Positions 53,734 through 63,475 of a stretch of DNA of 64,000 bases are shown here, in pieces. Origin of the DNA: Tenacibaculum ovolyticum DSM 18103 (GTDB taxonomy: Bacteria > Bacteroidota > Bacteroidia > Flavobacteriales > Flavobacteriaceae); contig NZ_AUMF01000017.1 of the NCBI RefSeq assembly GCF_000430545.1, positions 1 to 64,000 of the forward strand, in the 5' to 3' direction. Under the pieces are notes generated by a model that was not told the DNA's origin, did no database searches, and was given only the letters and a program-made list of their open reading frames with translations. Each line of letters begins with the position of its first letter. The first letter of the stretch is position 1. Both the position numbers and the translations under genes were made by a program.

Positions 53734-53963
53734 TAATCTAGAAATATTGGTTTTTTAAGAAAAATCCACGTTAATTGTTTCTTTTCTCCTAATTCTGTTT
53801 GAATTATTTTTTTTCTTGGTGATAAAAAATATCCTAAAGCAATTGCTACTGCTATTCGAACCCAATCTGGTTCTACATGGAATACTCGATCTAGAATTAA
53901 CAAGAAAAACACTGTTAAAATAGGATAAATAATTCTATGTATCTTTTTTATTAATTGTATCAT
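53733..53963 (-). CDS. small membrane protein coupled to xth
   Basis: 76 residues with two hydrophobic segments (about 11-27 and 34-47) and the loop HVEPDWVRIAVAIALGYFLSP, then a basic tail. It overlaps the xth start by one base, so the two are coupled. I recognise no named family. Confidence 0.75.
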   Translation of the reverse strand: MIQLIKKIHRIIYPILTVFFLLILDRVFHVEPDWVRIAVAIALGYFLSPRKKIIQTELGEKKQLTWIFLKKPIFLD

Positions 53964-53983
53964 TTAATCTAAAAAAATCTATC

Positions 53984-54640
53984 TTAAATGTTCATTTCAG
54001 GAATTTCTCCATTTACAATTAAAGTACCTTCGGTTGCTGCTTGAATTTCTTCAACAGAAACACCTGGAGCTCTTTCTAATAAATGAAAAGCACTATCTTT
54101 TACTTCTAACACGGCTAAATTAGTAACTACTTTAGTTACACAACCAACACCTGTTAATGGCAAAGAACATTCTTTTAGTATTTTAGATTCACCACGTTTA
54201 TTAGTATGCATCATTGCAACAATAATATTATCGGCAGATGCTACTAAATCCATCGCTCCTCCCATTCCTTTTACCATTTTTCCTGGAATTTTCCAGTTAG
54301 CAATATCACCGTTTTGTGCAACTTCCATTGCTCCTAAAACTGTTAATTGAACGTGTTTACCGCGTATCATAGAAAAACTTGTCGCAGAATCAAAAATAGA
54401 TCCTCCATCTAAAACAGTAACTGTTTGTTTTCCTGCATTTATTAAATCTGCATCTTCAGTTCCTTCTACAGGAAATGGTCCCATACCTAATAACCCGTTT
54501 TCTGATTGAAATTCTACTTCAATTCCTTCAGGAATGTAATTTGCTACTAAAGTTGGTATTCCAATTCCTAAATTAACATACCATTTATCTTGTAATTCTT
54601 TAGCTATTCTTTGTGCTATTTGTTGTTTTGTTAATGCCAT
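53984..54640 (-). CDS. scoB: 3-oxoacid CoA-transferase, subunit B
   Basis: 218 residues. The catalytic Glu lies in the SENG motif (QSENGLLGMGP, about 49-59). The opening YVNLGIGIPTLV and the later GGSIFDSATSF and GKMVKGMGGAMDLV are typical. With the A subunit it moves CoA between succinyl-CoA and acetoacetate, for using ketone or short-chain acids. The two genes are 4 bp apart. Confidence 0.95.
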   Translation of the reverse strand: MALTKQQIAQRIAKELQDKWYVNLGIGIPTLVANYIPEGIEVEFQSENGLLGMGPFPVEGTEDADLINAGKQTVTVLDGGSIFDSATSFSMIRGKHVQLTVLGAMEVAQNGDIANWKIPGKMVKGMGGAMDLVASADNIIVAMMHTNKRGESKILKECSLPLTGVGCVTKVVTNLAVLEVKDSAFHLLERAPGVSVEEIQAATEGTLIVNGEIPEMNI

Positions 54641-54644
54641 TTTA

Positions 54645-55346
54645 TTACAATTTAGGTGTTACAGTTCGTTGCTCAATTCTTTTCTCATATTTGTCTCCTT
54701 GAAAAATACGTTGAACAAAAATACCTGGAATGTGTATTTGATTTGGATCTAATGTTCCTGCTGGGACTAATTCTTCAACTTCTGCTACTGTAATGGTTGC
54801 CGCTCCACACATATTTGGATTAAAATTACGTGCAGTTCCTTTAAATATTAAGTTTCCTGCCGTATCTCCTTTCCATGCTTTTACAAATGAATAATCTGCT
54901 TTAAAAGCTGGTTCTAACACATACATTTTCCCATCAAACTCACGTGTTTCTTTACCTTCTGCAACTTCTGTTCCGTAACCAGCTGGTGTATAAAATGCAG
55001 GAAAACCTGCTTGTGCTGCTCTACACTTTTCAGCTAAAGTACCTTGTGGAGTTAATTCTACCTCTAATTCTCCAGAAAGCATTTGACGCTCAAATTCATC
55101 GTTTTCCCCGACGTAAGAAGAAATCATTTTTTTAATTTGACGATTTTGTAATAATAAACCTAAGCCAAAATCATCTACTCCTGCGTTATTAGAGATACAA
55201 GTAACTTCCTTTACCTCTATTTTTACTAATTCAGCAATAGCATTCTCTGGTATTCCACACAAACCGAAACCACCTAACATCAATGTCATGCCGTCTTTTA
55301 CACCAGCAACTGCTTCTTGTACGTTATTTACTTTTTTATTTATCAT
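54645..55346 (-). CDS. scoA: 3-oxoacid CoA-transferase, subunit A
   Basis: 233 residues. The CoA-binding [10 protein letters not shown] motif is near residue 24, followed by [16 protein letters not shown] and [25 protein letters not shown] sequence near residue 170. Together with subunit B it forms the heteromeric transferase. Placed 26 bp upstream of the PBP1A stop side, and probably begins its own transcript after PBP1A. Confidence 0.95.
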   Translation of the reverse strand: MINKKVNNVQEAVAGVKDGMTLMLGGFGLCGIPENAIAELVKIEVKEVTCISNNAGVDDFGLGLLLQNRQIKKMISSYVGENDEFERQMLSGELEVELTPQGTLAEKCRAAQAGFPAFYTPAGYGTEVAEGKETREFDGKMYVLEPAFKADYSFVKAWKGDTAGNLIFKGTARNFNPNMCGAATITVAEVEELVPAGTLDPNQIHIPGIFVQRIFQGDKYEKRIEQRTVTPKL

Positions 55347-55372
55347 TGTAGTTGTTTGTTTAAAAAAATTAC

Positions 55373-57661
55373 TTAAAAATCTGTATCTCCTTCTCCACCA
55401 TCTTCAGTTTTTTCAACTTCGTTACAGTTAATTTTTATAGAAAGTTTCCCTGAAGGTTTTTCAAAGTCTTTCTTACTTATATTTAAGCTTTCATCTGCAT
55501 AACATTTTTGCATAAACAATGCCCATGTTGGTAATGACATTGATGCTCCTTGCCCTTTTCCTATTCCTGCAAAATGCGTTGCTCTATCTTCACCTCCTGT
55601 CCAAACTCCTGTTGCTAAATTAGGTACAATTCCCATAAACCAACCGTCTGATTGATTTTGTGTTGTTCCTGTTTTTCCTGCAATAGGGTTCGTAAATTTA
55701 TAAGGATGCCCAGTAATATAATCAGCTTTTTTCCATTGTGTACGTAAACGTACTCCAGAACCACCAGTTGTTACTCCTTTTAATAAATCTAATACTACAT
55801 AAGCCGACTCTTCACTTACCACTTCTTTTGTCTCAGGTACAAATTCTTCTAAAACAGTTCCGTTTTTATCTTCTATTCGAGTAATCATCATCGGACTAAC
55901 ACGTAACCCTTTGTTTGCAAAAGTTGAATAAGCACTTGCCATTTCTATTAACGATAAATCTACCGCACCTAAAGCAATAGAAGGATTTGCTTCAATTGTT
56001 GATTTGATCCCTGCAGATCTAGCTAAACGTGCTACATTTATTGGCGATACTTTATCTATTAATTGTGCAGTTATAACATTTACCGAATTTGCTAATGCTG
56101 CTTTTAAGGTTAATTCTTTACCGTATTTATTATCTGCATTTTTAGGGGTCCAATCTTTTGGCATTCCATATTTTTCTTTCGGAATTGTATATAAAACATT
56201 CGGCAACTTATCACAAGGTGACATTTTTAACTGATTAATTGCTGTTGCGTATACAAAAGGCTTAAAAGTAGAACCTACTTGACGTTTTTGCTGTTCTACC
56301 GCATCATATTTAAAATATTTATGACTAATACCTCCCACCCATGCTTTAATATGACCTGTTTGCGGCTCTATAGAAACTAAACCTGATCGTAAAAAATGTT
56401 TATAATAACGTATAGAATCGTAAGGTGTCATAACGGTATCTATTTCTCCTTTCCAAGAAAAAACACGCATGTCTACATCTGTATTAAACGATTTTTCAAT
56501 TTCTGCTTCACTTTTCCCTGCCGATTTTAAACGTTTATAACGATCTGAGTTTCGTTTTCCTCGTTTCATAATTCCCGTAATTGATCTTTTATCTATATCA
56601 TAAAAAGGAGCATTCTTATTTCTCTTTTGTTCTTTAAAGAAAAAAGATTGAAGATTTGCCATATGTTCTCTACTTGCTTCTTCAGCATACCTTTGCATAC
56701 GAGAATCAATAGTAACATGAATTTTTAATCCATCTTTATAAATATTATAAAATTCTCCGTTATCCTTTGGGTTTTCTTTTGCCCATTTTTTTAACCGTTG
56801 TTTTAAATTTTCTCTAAAATATGTTGCTAATCCATCACTGTGACTCTCTGGTGTAAAGCTAATTTTTAAAGGTAGTTTTTGTAACGAATCTTTTTCTTTT
56901 TGTGTTATAATATCGTTTTTTGCCATTTGAGCAAATACCACATTTCTACGCTGTAATGATTTTTTTTTAGATCGTTCTCTATATGGGTTGTATTGTCTCG
57001 GGTTTTTTAACATTGCTACTAAAATAGCCGATTCTTGCATATCTAATTCTTTAGGTTCTTTACCAAAATAGATACGTGCGGCAGAACGAATACCAGTTGC
57101 ATTAAAAAGAAAACCTTGTGTATTTAAATACATCGTTGCTATTTCTTCTTTAGTATATTGACGCTCTAATTTAACTGCAACTACCCATTCTTTTAGTTTT
57201 TGGGTAAGTCTTTTAATTTTATTGCTTGAACCTCCTTTATTAAAAAGATTTTTTGCTAACTGTTGTGTTATTGTACTTGCTCCTCCTTCTGTTCCTAATT
57301 TAGAAAGAGCCCTAGCTAAACCTCTAAAATCGATACCTGAATGTTCATAAAAACGTTCGTCTTCGGTAGCTACTAATGCTTTTATTAAATTTTTTGGTAA
57401 GTCGTTGTACTTAATTGGTGTTCTATTAGCTTTTACATAGTATTTACCTAGTGTTTTTCCATCTGACGAAATCACTTCTGTTGCTAAATCACTTTTAGGA
57501 TTTTCTAATTCTTCAAAGGAAGGTAATTCTCCAAATATTCCCCAAGAAGCTAATAAAAACAATAGGCAAATAATACAAAAGCCACCTAATAGAATGCTCC
57601 AAAACCATTTGATATATTTACTAAAATTATTTGTGTTTGTACTTGTCTTTTTCTTTGTCAT
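55373..57661 (-). CDS. class A penicillin-binding protein (PBP1A)
   Basis: 762 residues. Cytoplasmic basic start, one membrane helix (about 20-42), glycosyltransferase domain with catalytic Glu100 in [10 protein letters not shown] and [10 protein letters not shown], and a transpeptidase domain with the nucleophile in GSTFKP (about 455), SVN, and the late KTGTT. It polymerises and cross-links peptidoglycan. The start overlaps the gldH stop by ATGA, so it is coupled to a gliding gene. Confidence 0.96.
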   Translation of the reverse strand: MTKKKTSTNTNNFSKYIKWFWSILLGGFCIICLLFLLASWGIFGELPSFEELENPKSDLATEVISSDGKTLGKYYVKANRTPIKYNDLPKNLIKALVATEDERFYEHSGIDFRGLARALSKLGTEGGASTITQQLAKNLFNKGGSSNKIKRLTQKLKEWVVAVKLERQYTKEEIATMYLNTQGFLFNATGIRSAARIYFGKEPKELDMQESAILVAMLKNPRQYNPYRERSKKKSLQRRNVVFAQMAKNDIITQKEKDSLQKLPLKISFTPESHSDGLATYFRENLKQRLKKWAKENPKDNGEFYNIYKDGLKIHVTIDSRMQRYAEEASREHMANLQSFFFKEQKRNKNAPFYDIDKRSITGIMKRGKRNSDRYKRLKSAGKSEAEIEKSFNTDVDMRVFSWKGEIDTVMTPYDSIRYYKHFLRSGLVSIEPQTGHIKAWVGGISHKYFKYDAVEQQKRQVGSTFKPFVYATAINQLKMSPCDKLPNVLYTIPKEKYGMPKDWTPKNADNKYGKELTLKAALANSVNVITAQLIDKVSPINVARLARSAGIKSTIEANPSIALGAVDLSLIEMASAYSTFANKGLRVSPMMITRIEDKNGTVLEEFVPETKEVVSEESAYVVLDLLKGVTTGGSGVRLRTQWKKADYITGHPYKFTNPIAGKTGTTQNQSDGWFMGIVPNLATGVWTGGEDRATHFAGIGKGQGASMSLPTWALFMQKCYADESLNISKKDFEKPSGKLSIKINCNEVEKTEDGGEGDTDF

Positions 57662-58149
57662 TTTTGTATTTTTTCAATTCTAAATCCAACGTGAGAAACA
57701 CCTTCAAGTTCCTCAATTCCATCTACATTACCATTTTTTCTCATGGCTTGTCGAATTTTTAAGGTATAATTTCCTTTACTCGGGAATGTTATGTTTTCTT
57801 TATAAAAAAGTTTATTTTCTTTAACATCAGTAATTCCTTTTCCTAAAAACTTACCTGTAACATCCGTCATGTTATATTCTAAAGTATCAACAATAATTTG
57901 ACCATCTGGAAAATTCATTTGAGTTATTAAAAACAAATTACTGTAATTATAATTTTTATTGTTTCTAAGATTTATAAAAAGGTTTTTCTTTTTAATAGAA
58001 TCTTTTATAGGGAAAGTAAATGTAACTACATTCCTCTTGCTCCATGAACTTTTAGGCAACGTAATATATTCATCATATATTCTGCCAGAATCGCATGAAA
58101 CAATCATAAAAATTGTTAAAAAAAGTATAAATATACTACTCCTTTTCAT
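57658..58149 (-). CDS. gldH: gliding motility lipoprotein GldH
   Basis: 163 residues from the ATG at 58149. A longer frame to 58245 adds 32 polar residues in front of a clear lipoprotein signal, so I reject it. The signal ends MIVSC (C19). The family core includes RIYDEYITLP and the middle motif LFINLRNNKNYNYSNLFL, and a beta-rich C-terminus. GldH is essential for gliding in Flavobacterium johnsoniae and for stable GldK/N-type complexes of T9SS. It overlaps ricT by 14 bp and PBP1A by 4 bp. Confidence 0.92.
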   Translation of the reverse strand: MKRSSIFILFLTIFMIVSCDSGRIYDEYITLPKSSWSKRNVVTFTFPIKDSIKKKNLFINLRNNKNYNYSNLFLITQMNFPDGQIIVDTLEYNMTDVTGKFLGKGITDVKENKLFYKENITFPSKGNYTLKIRQAMRKNGNVDGIEELEGVSHVGFRIEKIQK

Positions 58150-59758
58150 TTTTTGTATCCTTGGGTTTGTTTGTATTTGGTTTTTTTCTTCGTTGGTTAT
58201 TATTCTTTTTCGGGCTATTTGTTTGTTTATTTTGAGACTGAGCATTGTTCTCTTTTACTTCTTTTTGAGGTTTTGGTTTATTTGCTCTAGGGTTAGGCCT
58301 AGGTTTTGGCTTCTTATTCTCAACATTTTTAGTTTCAGAATTTTTATTTACCTCCTTATTCTGAGGCTTCCTTTGAGGCCTTCTATTTGGTTTTGTTTCT
58401 GATGGCTGATTTCCTTCTTTTTTATTTACTGGCTTCCTTTGAGGCTTTCTAATCGGTTTTGCTTCTGAAGGTTTATTTCCTTCTTTTTTATTTACCGGTT
58501 TTCTTTGAGGTTTTCTAACAGCAGGTTTATTATCTTCCTTTTTATTTACTGGCTTTCTTTGCGGCTTTCTATTTGATTTTGCTTCTGAAAGTTGATTTCC
58601 TTCTATTTTATTTACTGGTTTTCTAGATTTCCTTCTATTATTATTTCGTGATTTTTTTGGTGCATCAAAACGGGTTAAACTATCTTGACCTACAACATTT
58701 TCAAAATCAACAATTGGTTCTAAAACTGCTTCTAATTCATACTCATCTAATGGTAAAGCTAGTTCATTGTTTTTATTTAATTCAATAATTTCTTGAACCT
58801 GCTCTAATGATATTCGAAACCACTTAAAACTTTCTTCTTTGTAAGTATACCAAAGTATCTTTTTAAAGATGTCCATTTTAACAAAAACGGCATCCCCTTT
58901 TTCTGTTTTAAGTATTTTATCTTGTTTCGGAAAACTCTGTAGTGCATCTAAATAAGTATCTAACTCAAAGTTTAAACAGCATTTTAATTTACCACATTGT
59001 CCTGCTAATTTTAATGGATTTAATGACAACTGTTGATAACGAGCTGCTGCTGTATTTACTTTTCTAAAATCGGTTAACCAAGTTGAACAACACAATTCTC
59101 TACCACATGACCCAACACCTCCTAAACGTGCTGCTTCTTGACGCATACCTACTTGACGCATTTCTACTCGTATAGAAAAAGTTCCTGCTAAATCTCTAAT
59201 TAACTGACGAAAATCTACACGTTCATCTGCCGTATAATAAAAAGTAGCTTTTGTTCCATCTCCTTGATACTCTACATCTGAAAGTTTCATTTTTAGTTCT
59301 AATCGACTAATAATTTCTCTTCCTTTCCGTTGTGTTTCTTGTTCTTTATCTCTGGCTGCATGCCAAATATCAATATCTTTTTGTGTTGCCTTTCTGTAAA
59401 TTTTTTTTACATCCTCACTATCTGCTGCAACTTTTCGTTTCTTCATTTGAACTTTCACAAGTTCTCCTGCTAATGCAACAATACCAATATCATGCCCAGA
59501 AGATCCTTCTACAGCAATTACATCACCCATAGAAATGGTTAACTTTTCGGTATTTTTATAAAAATGTTTTCGTCCGTTTTTAAATCGGACTTCAAAAATA
59601 TTAAATGGTGCTTCACCCGTAGGTAAAGTCATATTCGATAACCAATCAAAAACAGCAAGTTTATTTCCACTTCCACAGGTACCTGACGCACAATTCCCAT
59701 TGCTTTTGCAACCTCCAGGAACCCCGTCTTTGCTAGTTGAACAACTGTTACAACTCAT
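58136..59758 (-). CDS. ricT: RicT/YaaT (PSP1 domain) protein with repetitive C-terminal tail
   Basis: 540 residues. A Cys-rich start has six cysteines in the first 28 residues; the PSP1 core carries CGRELCCSTWL and CGKLKCCLNFE (about 220-265), cysteines that in RicT proteins help hold an Fe-S cluster. The core ends near residue 370. The remaining 170 residues are a Lys/Pro/Asn/Arg-rich tail with 18- to 22-residue tandem repeats, absent from Bacillus YaaT. In Bacillus it works with RicA and RicF in RNA processing, sporulation and competence. Here it leads an operon with gldH and PBP1A. Confidence 0.9.
   Translation of the reverse strand: MSCNSCSTSKDGVPGGCKSNGNCASGTCGSGNKLAVFDWLSNMTLPTGEAPFNIFEVRFKNGRKHFYKNTEKLTISMGDVIAVEGSSGHDIGIVALAGELVKVQMKKRKVAADSEDVKKIYRKATQKDIDIWHAARDKEQETQRKGREIISRLELKMKLSDVEYQGDGTKATFYYTADERVDFRQLIRDLAGTFSIRVEMRQVGMRQEAARLGGVGSCGRELCCSTWLTDFRKVNTAAARYQQLSLNPLKLAGQCGKLKCCLNFELDTYLDALQSFPKQDKILKTEKGDAVFVKMDIFKKILWYTYKEESFKWFRISLEQVQEIIELNKNNELALPLDEYELEAVLEPIVDFENVVGQDSLTRFDAPKKSRNNNRRKSRKPVNKIEGNQLSEAKSNRKPQRKPVNKKEDNKPAVRKPQRKPVNKKEGNKPSEAKPIRKPQRKPVNKKEGNQPSETKPNRRPQRKPQNKEVNKNSETKNVENKKPKPRPNPRANKPKPQKEVKENNAQSQNKQTNSPKKNNNQRRKKPNTNKPKDTKNEKE
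58340..58640 (-). repeat. tandem repeat encoding the basic tail of RicT
   Basis: About four units, each coding for R(K/R)PQRKPVNKKEGN-type blocks of 22 codons (one unit of 18). The consensus keeps PQRKP and NKK. The repeats are still similar at DNA level (66-bp period), so copy number may vary between strains. Confidence 0.85.
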
Positions 59759-59919
59759 AAAATAGTATATTTTTTAAAACATTTTTTAAATCTGATTTAT
59801 CCCAGTATCAAAAAACATTTTTTATTATTGATTTTCAGTTAGATAAACTTTTTCATCATAACTTTACTTAATCAGTAAAGATACATAATCTATCGAAAAT
59901 GGAAAATGGATTTTTGTTA

Positions 59920-59958
59920 TAAAAAAACACCTCATAATTTCATAAATTATGAGGTGTT
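59920..59958 (-). terminator. terminator of glnS
   Basis: Perfect 15-bp stem (59926-59940 and 59944-59958) with a 3-nt loop, followed on the minus strand by seven or more Ts. Confidence 0.93.
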
Positions 59959-59984
59959 AAAATTAAAGTTTTTACTATTTTATT

Positions 59985-61673
59985 TTAGTTCTTTTTTGCC
60001 CAATTATCTCTTAACCCAACAGTTTTATTAAATACTAAATTTTCTGAAGTTGAATCGTCATCAACATTAAAATAACCTAAACGTTGAAACTGAAATTGCT
60101 CTCCTACTTTTGCTGTTTGTAAACTTGGTTCTACAAAAGCAGTGATTTTCTCTAAAGAATTTGGATTTACAAAATCCATATAGTCTTTCTCTTTATGTGA
60201 ATCTGGAGCTTCATCTAAAAACAATCTATCATACGCTCTTACCTCAGCTTTCACCGCATGTTTTACAGAAACCCAATGCAAAGTTCCTTTTACTTTACGT
60301 TTACTTTCTTCAGTATTACTTCCAGATTTTGTTAACGGGTCGTATGTACAATGAATTACAGTTATTTCTCCGTTTTCATCTTTTTCACAACTCGTTGCCG
60401 TAATAAAGTAGGCATTTTTTAAACGAACTTCTTTTCCTAATTTCAATCGGAAGAATTTTTTATTTGCTTCCTCTCTAAAGTCTTCTCGCTCAATATAAAT
60501 TTCTCTTGAAAACGGAACTATTCTTGTACCTGAATTTTCATCTTCAGGATTATTTTCAGCTATTAAAATTTCTTCTCTGTCTTCAGGATAATTATCAATA
60601 ATTACTTTAACAGGATCTAAAACTCCCATTACTCTGTTAGCTGTTTTATTTAAATCTTCACGAATTTTAAATTCCAATAAAGAAACATCAATAATATTTT
60701 CTCTTTTAGATACCCCAACTGTTTCTATAAAATTACGAATTGACGCTGGTGTATATCCTCGTCTTCTTAATCCAGAAATTGTTGGCATTCTCGGGTCATC
60801 CCATCCATTTACAACACCTTCTTCAACCAACTTTAATAACTTACGCTTACTCATAATAGTATAGCTTAAGTTTAATCGAGAAAACTCTCTTTGTTTTGGT
60901 GGATTTACAAATTCTGATTTACTGTACTCGTAAACGTTATCACGAAACCAATTGTATAATTTTCTGTGAGGTTTAAACTCTAACGAACATAATGAATGTG
61001 ATATTTGCTCTAAATAATCACTCTCACCATGTGTCCAATCATACATCGGATAAATACACCAATCTGAACCTGTTCTATGATGAGATTTAAACATAATTCT
61101 ATACATTAAAGGATCTCTCATTAACATGTTGTCATCTGCCATGTCAATTTTTGCTCGTAAAGTGTGCTCTCCTTCTTTAAACTTTCCGTCTTTCATTCCT
61201 TGGAATAATTCCAAGTTTTCCTCTACAGATCTATTTCTAAAAGGACTATCTGTTCCTACTTGCGTTGGTGTTCCTTTTTGAGCACGCATTTCTTCAGAAG
61301 ATTGACTATCTACATATGCCTTACCGTCTTTTATTAATAAAACAGCCCAGTCATATAATTGTTGAAAATAATCAGATGAATACAGTTCTTTTTCCCACTT
61401 ATACCCCAACCAAGTAACATCTTTTTTTATCGCATCTACATATTCTTGCTCTTCTTTAGCAGGATTTGTATCATCAAAACGCAAATTTACTGGCGCATTG
61501 TATTTTTGCCCTAAACCAAAGCTAATTCCAATAGCTTTTGTATGACCGATATGTAAATATCCGTTAGGCTCTGGAGGAAAACGAAAACGTAAATTTTCTT
61601 TTGGCATTCCGTTTGCCAAATCCTCTTCAATAATTTGCTCTAAAAAATTAAGTGATTTTTTTTCTTCTGACAT
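59985..61673 (-). CDS. glnS: glutaminyl-tRNA synthetase
   Basis: 562 residues from the ATG at 61673; a longer frame to 61706 would add 11 residues not seen in the family. Class I signatures PPEPNGYLHIGHTKA (HIGH-type) and the VMSKRKLLKLV variant (IMSKRKL, KMSKS-type) are present, as is the C-terminal anticodon-binding beta-barrel. It pairs tRNA-Gln directly with glutamine, so the window encodes both the enzyme and two copies of its tRNA, and the organism need not use GatCAB for Gln. A -7 element (TAATTTTG) lies at 61694-61701. Confidence 0.95.
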   Translation of the reverse strand: MSEEKKSLNFLEQIIEEDLANGMPKENLRFRFPPEPNGYLHIGHTKAIGISFGLGQKYNAPVNLRFDDTNPAKEEQEYVDAIKKDVTWLGYKWEKELYSSDYFQQLYDWAVLLIKDGKAYVDSQSSEEMRAQKGTPTQVGTDSPFRNRSVEENLELFQGMKDGKFKEGEHTLRAKIDMADDNMLMRDPLMYRIMFKSHHRTGSDWCIYPMYDWTHGESDYLEQISHSLCSLEFKPHRKLYNWFRDNVYEYSKSEFVNPPKQREFSRLNLSYTIMSKRKLLKLVEEGVVNGWDDPRMPTISGLRRRGYTPASIRNFIETVGVSKRENIIDVSLLEFKIREDLNKTANRVMGVLDPVKVIIDNYPEDREEILIAENNPEDENSGTRIVPFSREIYIEREDFREEANKKFFRLKLGKEVRLKNAYFITATSCEKDENGEITVIHCTYDPLTKSGSNTEESKRKVKGTLHWVSVKHAVKAEVRAYDRLFLDEAPDSHKEKDYMDFVNPNSLEKITAFVEPSLQTAKVGEQFQFQRLGYFNVDDDSTSENLVFNKTVGLRDNWAKKN

Positions 61674-61693
61674 CTTCTGTTGAAATTGAACAG

Positions 61694-61701
61694 CAAAATT
61701 A
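61694..61701 (-). promoter_or_regulatory. -7 element of glnS
   Basis: TAATTTTG on the minus strand, 20 nt before the ATG; no TTG at the usual spacing. Confidence 0.55.
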
Positions 61702-61730
61702 AGCAAAATTGTTGACGTGATTTATATATA

Positions 61731-61768
61731 AAAAGAAACCCTTTCAAAATAAATAAAAAGGGTTTTAT
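61731..61768 (-). terminator. terminator of the ClpP-like lipoprotein gene
   Basis: 9-bp perfect stem AAACCCTTT / AAAGGGTTT (61736-61744 and 61757-61765) between the lipoprotein gene and glnS, with only four Ts after it on the minus strand. Confidence 0.65.
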
Positions 61769-61790
61769 GATCTTCTCTAATCATTTATAA

Positions 61791-62390
61791 CTAAAACATC
61801 TTATAGGTTTTAATTTCCTCTTCAGTCATCCAATGAATGCTAGTTGAAGAAGCTGCGTTAATTGTAAAGTAGTAGAAATCTTTAGCTTCCGCATCGGTAA
61901 ATCCAATAGATTTATAGTAGTTTATATATGGTAAGTGATTTGTGTGCCCTACAGGAAAATCTGTAGCTGTTACATTATCACCAGCCCAAGAATGAACTCC
62001 AATTTTTATATTATTACCTCTAGTTCGTTTTTTTCCAGCTAAGAAAAAATCAACGCCACCAGAAGCAATTTCTGCTTTATCTAATAAATGAATGTCTATA
62101 TTTAAATCATACACTTTTTTAGACAGCCTTAAATTTATTTCGTCATCTGATGATCCATCGCAATTTTTAATATTTATTGTTTTTACACTTGGGTATTTAG
62201 AATATAGTTTATCAAAATTCACTAATGATGAACTACCGATGGTTCCATTCATTTCTACTGTTTCTTTATTACTCGAAACTTTAAAAATTCCAAAAGTAAT
62301 TTGTGTATCTTTTATATTTGAATCGTTATTACTACAACCAATGAATATTGTTAATAGTATTATTACTAATAATGTTTTTTTTGTTCTCAT
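61791..62390 (-). CDS. ClpP/crotonase-fold-like lipoprotein, putative serine hydrolase
   Basis: 199 residues. Lipoprotein signal IFIGC (C19). The body follows the ClpP-like pattern: EMNGTIGSSSLVNFDKL, SVKTINIKNCDGSSDD, then IASGGVDFFLAGKKR and IGVHSWAG. Ser110 in ASGG and His133 in GVH are 23 residues apart, close to the Ser-His spacing in ClpP (25), so they are plausible catalytic residues; the same two-helix arrangement is seen in periplasmic ClpP-like proteins. It would act on the outside of the cytoplasmic membrane or on the outer membrane. A remnant of a related gene lies 100 bp upstream. Substrate unknown. Confidence 0.7.
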   Translation of the reverse strand: MRTKKTLLVIILLTIFIGCSNNDSNIKDTQITFGIFKVSSNKETVEMNGTIGSSSLVNFDKLYSKYPSVKTINIKNCDGSSDDEINLRLSKKVYDLNIDIHLLDKAEIASGGVDFFLAGKKRTRGNNIKIGVHSWAGDNVTATDFPVGHTNHLPYINYYKSIGFTDAEAKDFYYFTINAASSTSIHWMTEEEIKTYKMF

Positions 62391-62420
62391 CTTTTTCTTG
62401 ATTTAATTAATTTTATAAAA

Positions 62421-62480
62421 TAAAAAAGCACATACTTTGTAATTGCCTTTTTAAGGAAACTACCGAAGTATGTGCTTTGA
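62421..62480 (-). terminator. terminator-like hairpin upstream of the ClpP-like gene
   Basis: Perfect 13-bp stem AAAGCACATACTT / AAGTATGTGCTTT (62425-62437 and 62466-62478) with a 28-nt loop; a short A-run on the left reads as Ts on the minus strand. It probably ends the transcript of the two downstream-window lipoprotein genes. Confidence 0.7.
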
Positions 62481-62490
62481 ACACAATGTT

Positions 62491-62535
62491 TTAAATTACA
62501 TTTCCAATTTCTTCTTCAGTGATGAAATGTAATTT
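62491..62535 (-). pseudogene. remnant: C-terminal tail of a ClpP-like lipoprotein paralog
   Basis: On the minus strand, 14 codons and a stop read KLHFITEEEIGNVI. This resembles the tail IHWMTEEEIKTYKMF of the intact gene at 61791, and about 20 of 24 bases are identical over the shared core. A stop codon lies just before it, and upstream sequence is not alignable, so only the tail remains. It suggests an earlier tandem copy that was deleted. It also forms a 12-bp inverted repeat with itself (62493-62504 and 62524-62535). Confidence 0.5.
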
Positions 62536-62599
62536 TTAAAAAACTTAATACATAAATAAAACAAGTTATTTTATTTACACCCTACTTTTAGTAATTAAA

Positions 62600-63463
62600 T
62601 TACCTCTTATAGGTTCCGTCTGGTAAAACTGTTGGGAATTTATATTGAGTGTCTGTTAACAAACCATAAACCGCCGCATCGGTAGTTTGAACTTTAATTT
62701 TATTATTTAATTTCCATTCTTGCTGAATTTCACTTAATCTATTCACTTGACCTCCTAAAATAGAACTCATTACCCAATAAAAGTATTCTGTTGCTTGACA
62801 ATCGTATGTACAGGTTGTATCATCATAAGTATACCAAGAATTTACTGGATAAGAACTTGGAATTGTTGTAAAATTACCACCTCTTGCAACATCCATTGCA
62901 TTTGTTAATGATGTACCTGCATTTTCTCCAAAAATATTTGGATATGCTTTTGAATATCCTGCATGTGTAATTATATGCCAAACCTCTTCTAACGAAGCGT
63001 CAAAACGCCCTGTTTTTCCTCCTGAAACAAAACCTGGAATAGTTTCATCATCTCCTAAGTCTTGTCCTAATCTTCCTGAAGGTGGACTTGACGGCATATC
63101 GTTTTGAGTTTTCCACAAAAACAAAAATGCTTTATTTTCTATCATTTTATCAATTACTAATTGATTATCAACAGCCCCATCCTCATTGTTATCTAAATAT
63201 TGTGCCATTACATTCGCTGCGTGTAATAACTTGCTATCTTGAACACCACTTGCCGCATAAATATCTATTCCAAAAACGACTACTTTTCTATTGAAATTGG
63301 TTAAATCTGCATCATTATTTACTACAATTTTAAAATTTGGATCATTTCCTTGACTAATCACTCCTCCATCAATAACTATTGAATTATCATTATTTGAACA
63401 TGACACACAACTCATTGTTACTATACTAATAAGTATAGCTCCTAAATTCATTAATCTTTTCAT
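62600..63463 (-). CDS. lipoprotein with EF-hand-like loop and EExxHxxxH motif
   Basis: 287 residues. Lipoprotein signal with Cys at 19 or 22. A calcium-loop-like DNNEDGAVD (D91, N93, D95, G96) follows AANVMAQYLD. Then a Gly-rich linker leads to SLEEVWHIITHAG, where E159, E160, H163 and H167 resemble a metal-binding helix, and a later TEYFYW gives a further Glu. A similar EEVFHTITEA and NEYIHQ occur in the next gene, so the two are distant paralogs. A metallohydrolase is possible but no family is recognised. It starts 12 bp after its neighbour's stop, in one transcript. Confidence 0.75.
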   Translation of the reverse strand: MKRLMNLGAILISIVTMSCVSCSNNDNSIVIDGGVISQGNDPNFKIVVNNDADLTNFNRKVVVFGIDIYAASGVQDSKLLHAANVMAQYLDNNEDGAVDNQLVIDKMIENKAFLFLWKTQNDMPSSPPSGRLGQDLGDDETIPGFVSGGKTGRFDASLEEVWHIITHAGYSKAYPNIFGENAGTSLTNAMDVARGGNFTTIPSSYPVNSWYTYDDTTCTYDCQATEYFYWVMSSILGGQVNRLSEIQQEWKLNNKIKVQTTDAAVYGLLTDTQYKFPTVLPDGTYKR

Positions 63464-63475
63464 ATTTATATGTTA

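Noticed and set aside
58150..58245. Longer start for gldH
   Set aside because: Thirty-two polar residues before the lipoprotein signal, all inside ricT.
57959..58402. 147-residue plus-strand frame opposite gldH and the RicT tail
   Set aside because: Phe/Leu/Ile-rich translation that is the antisense of Lys/Asn/Pro-rich repeats, with no start context.
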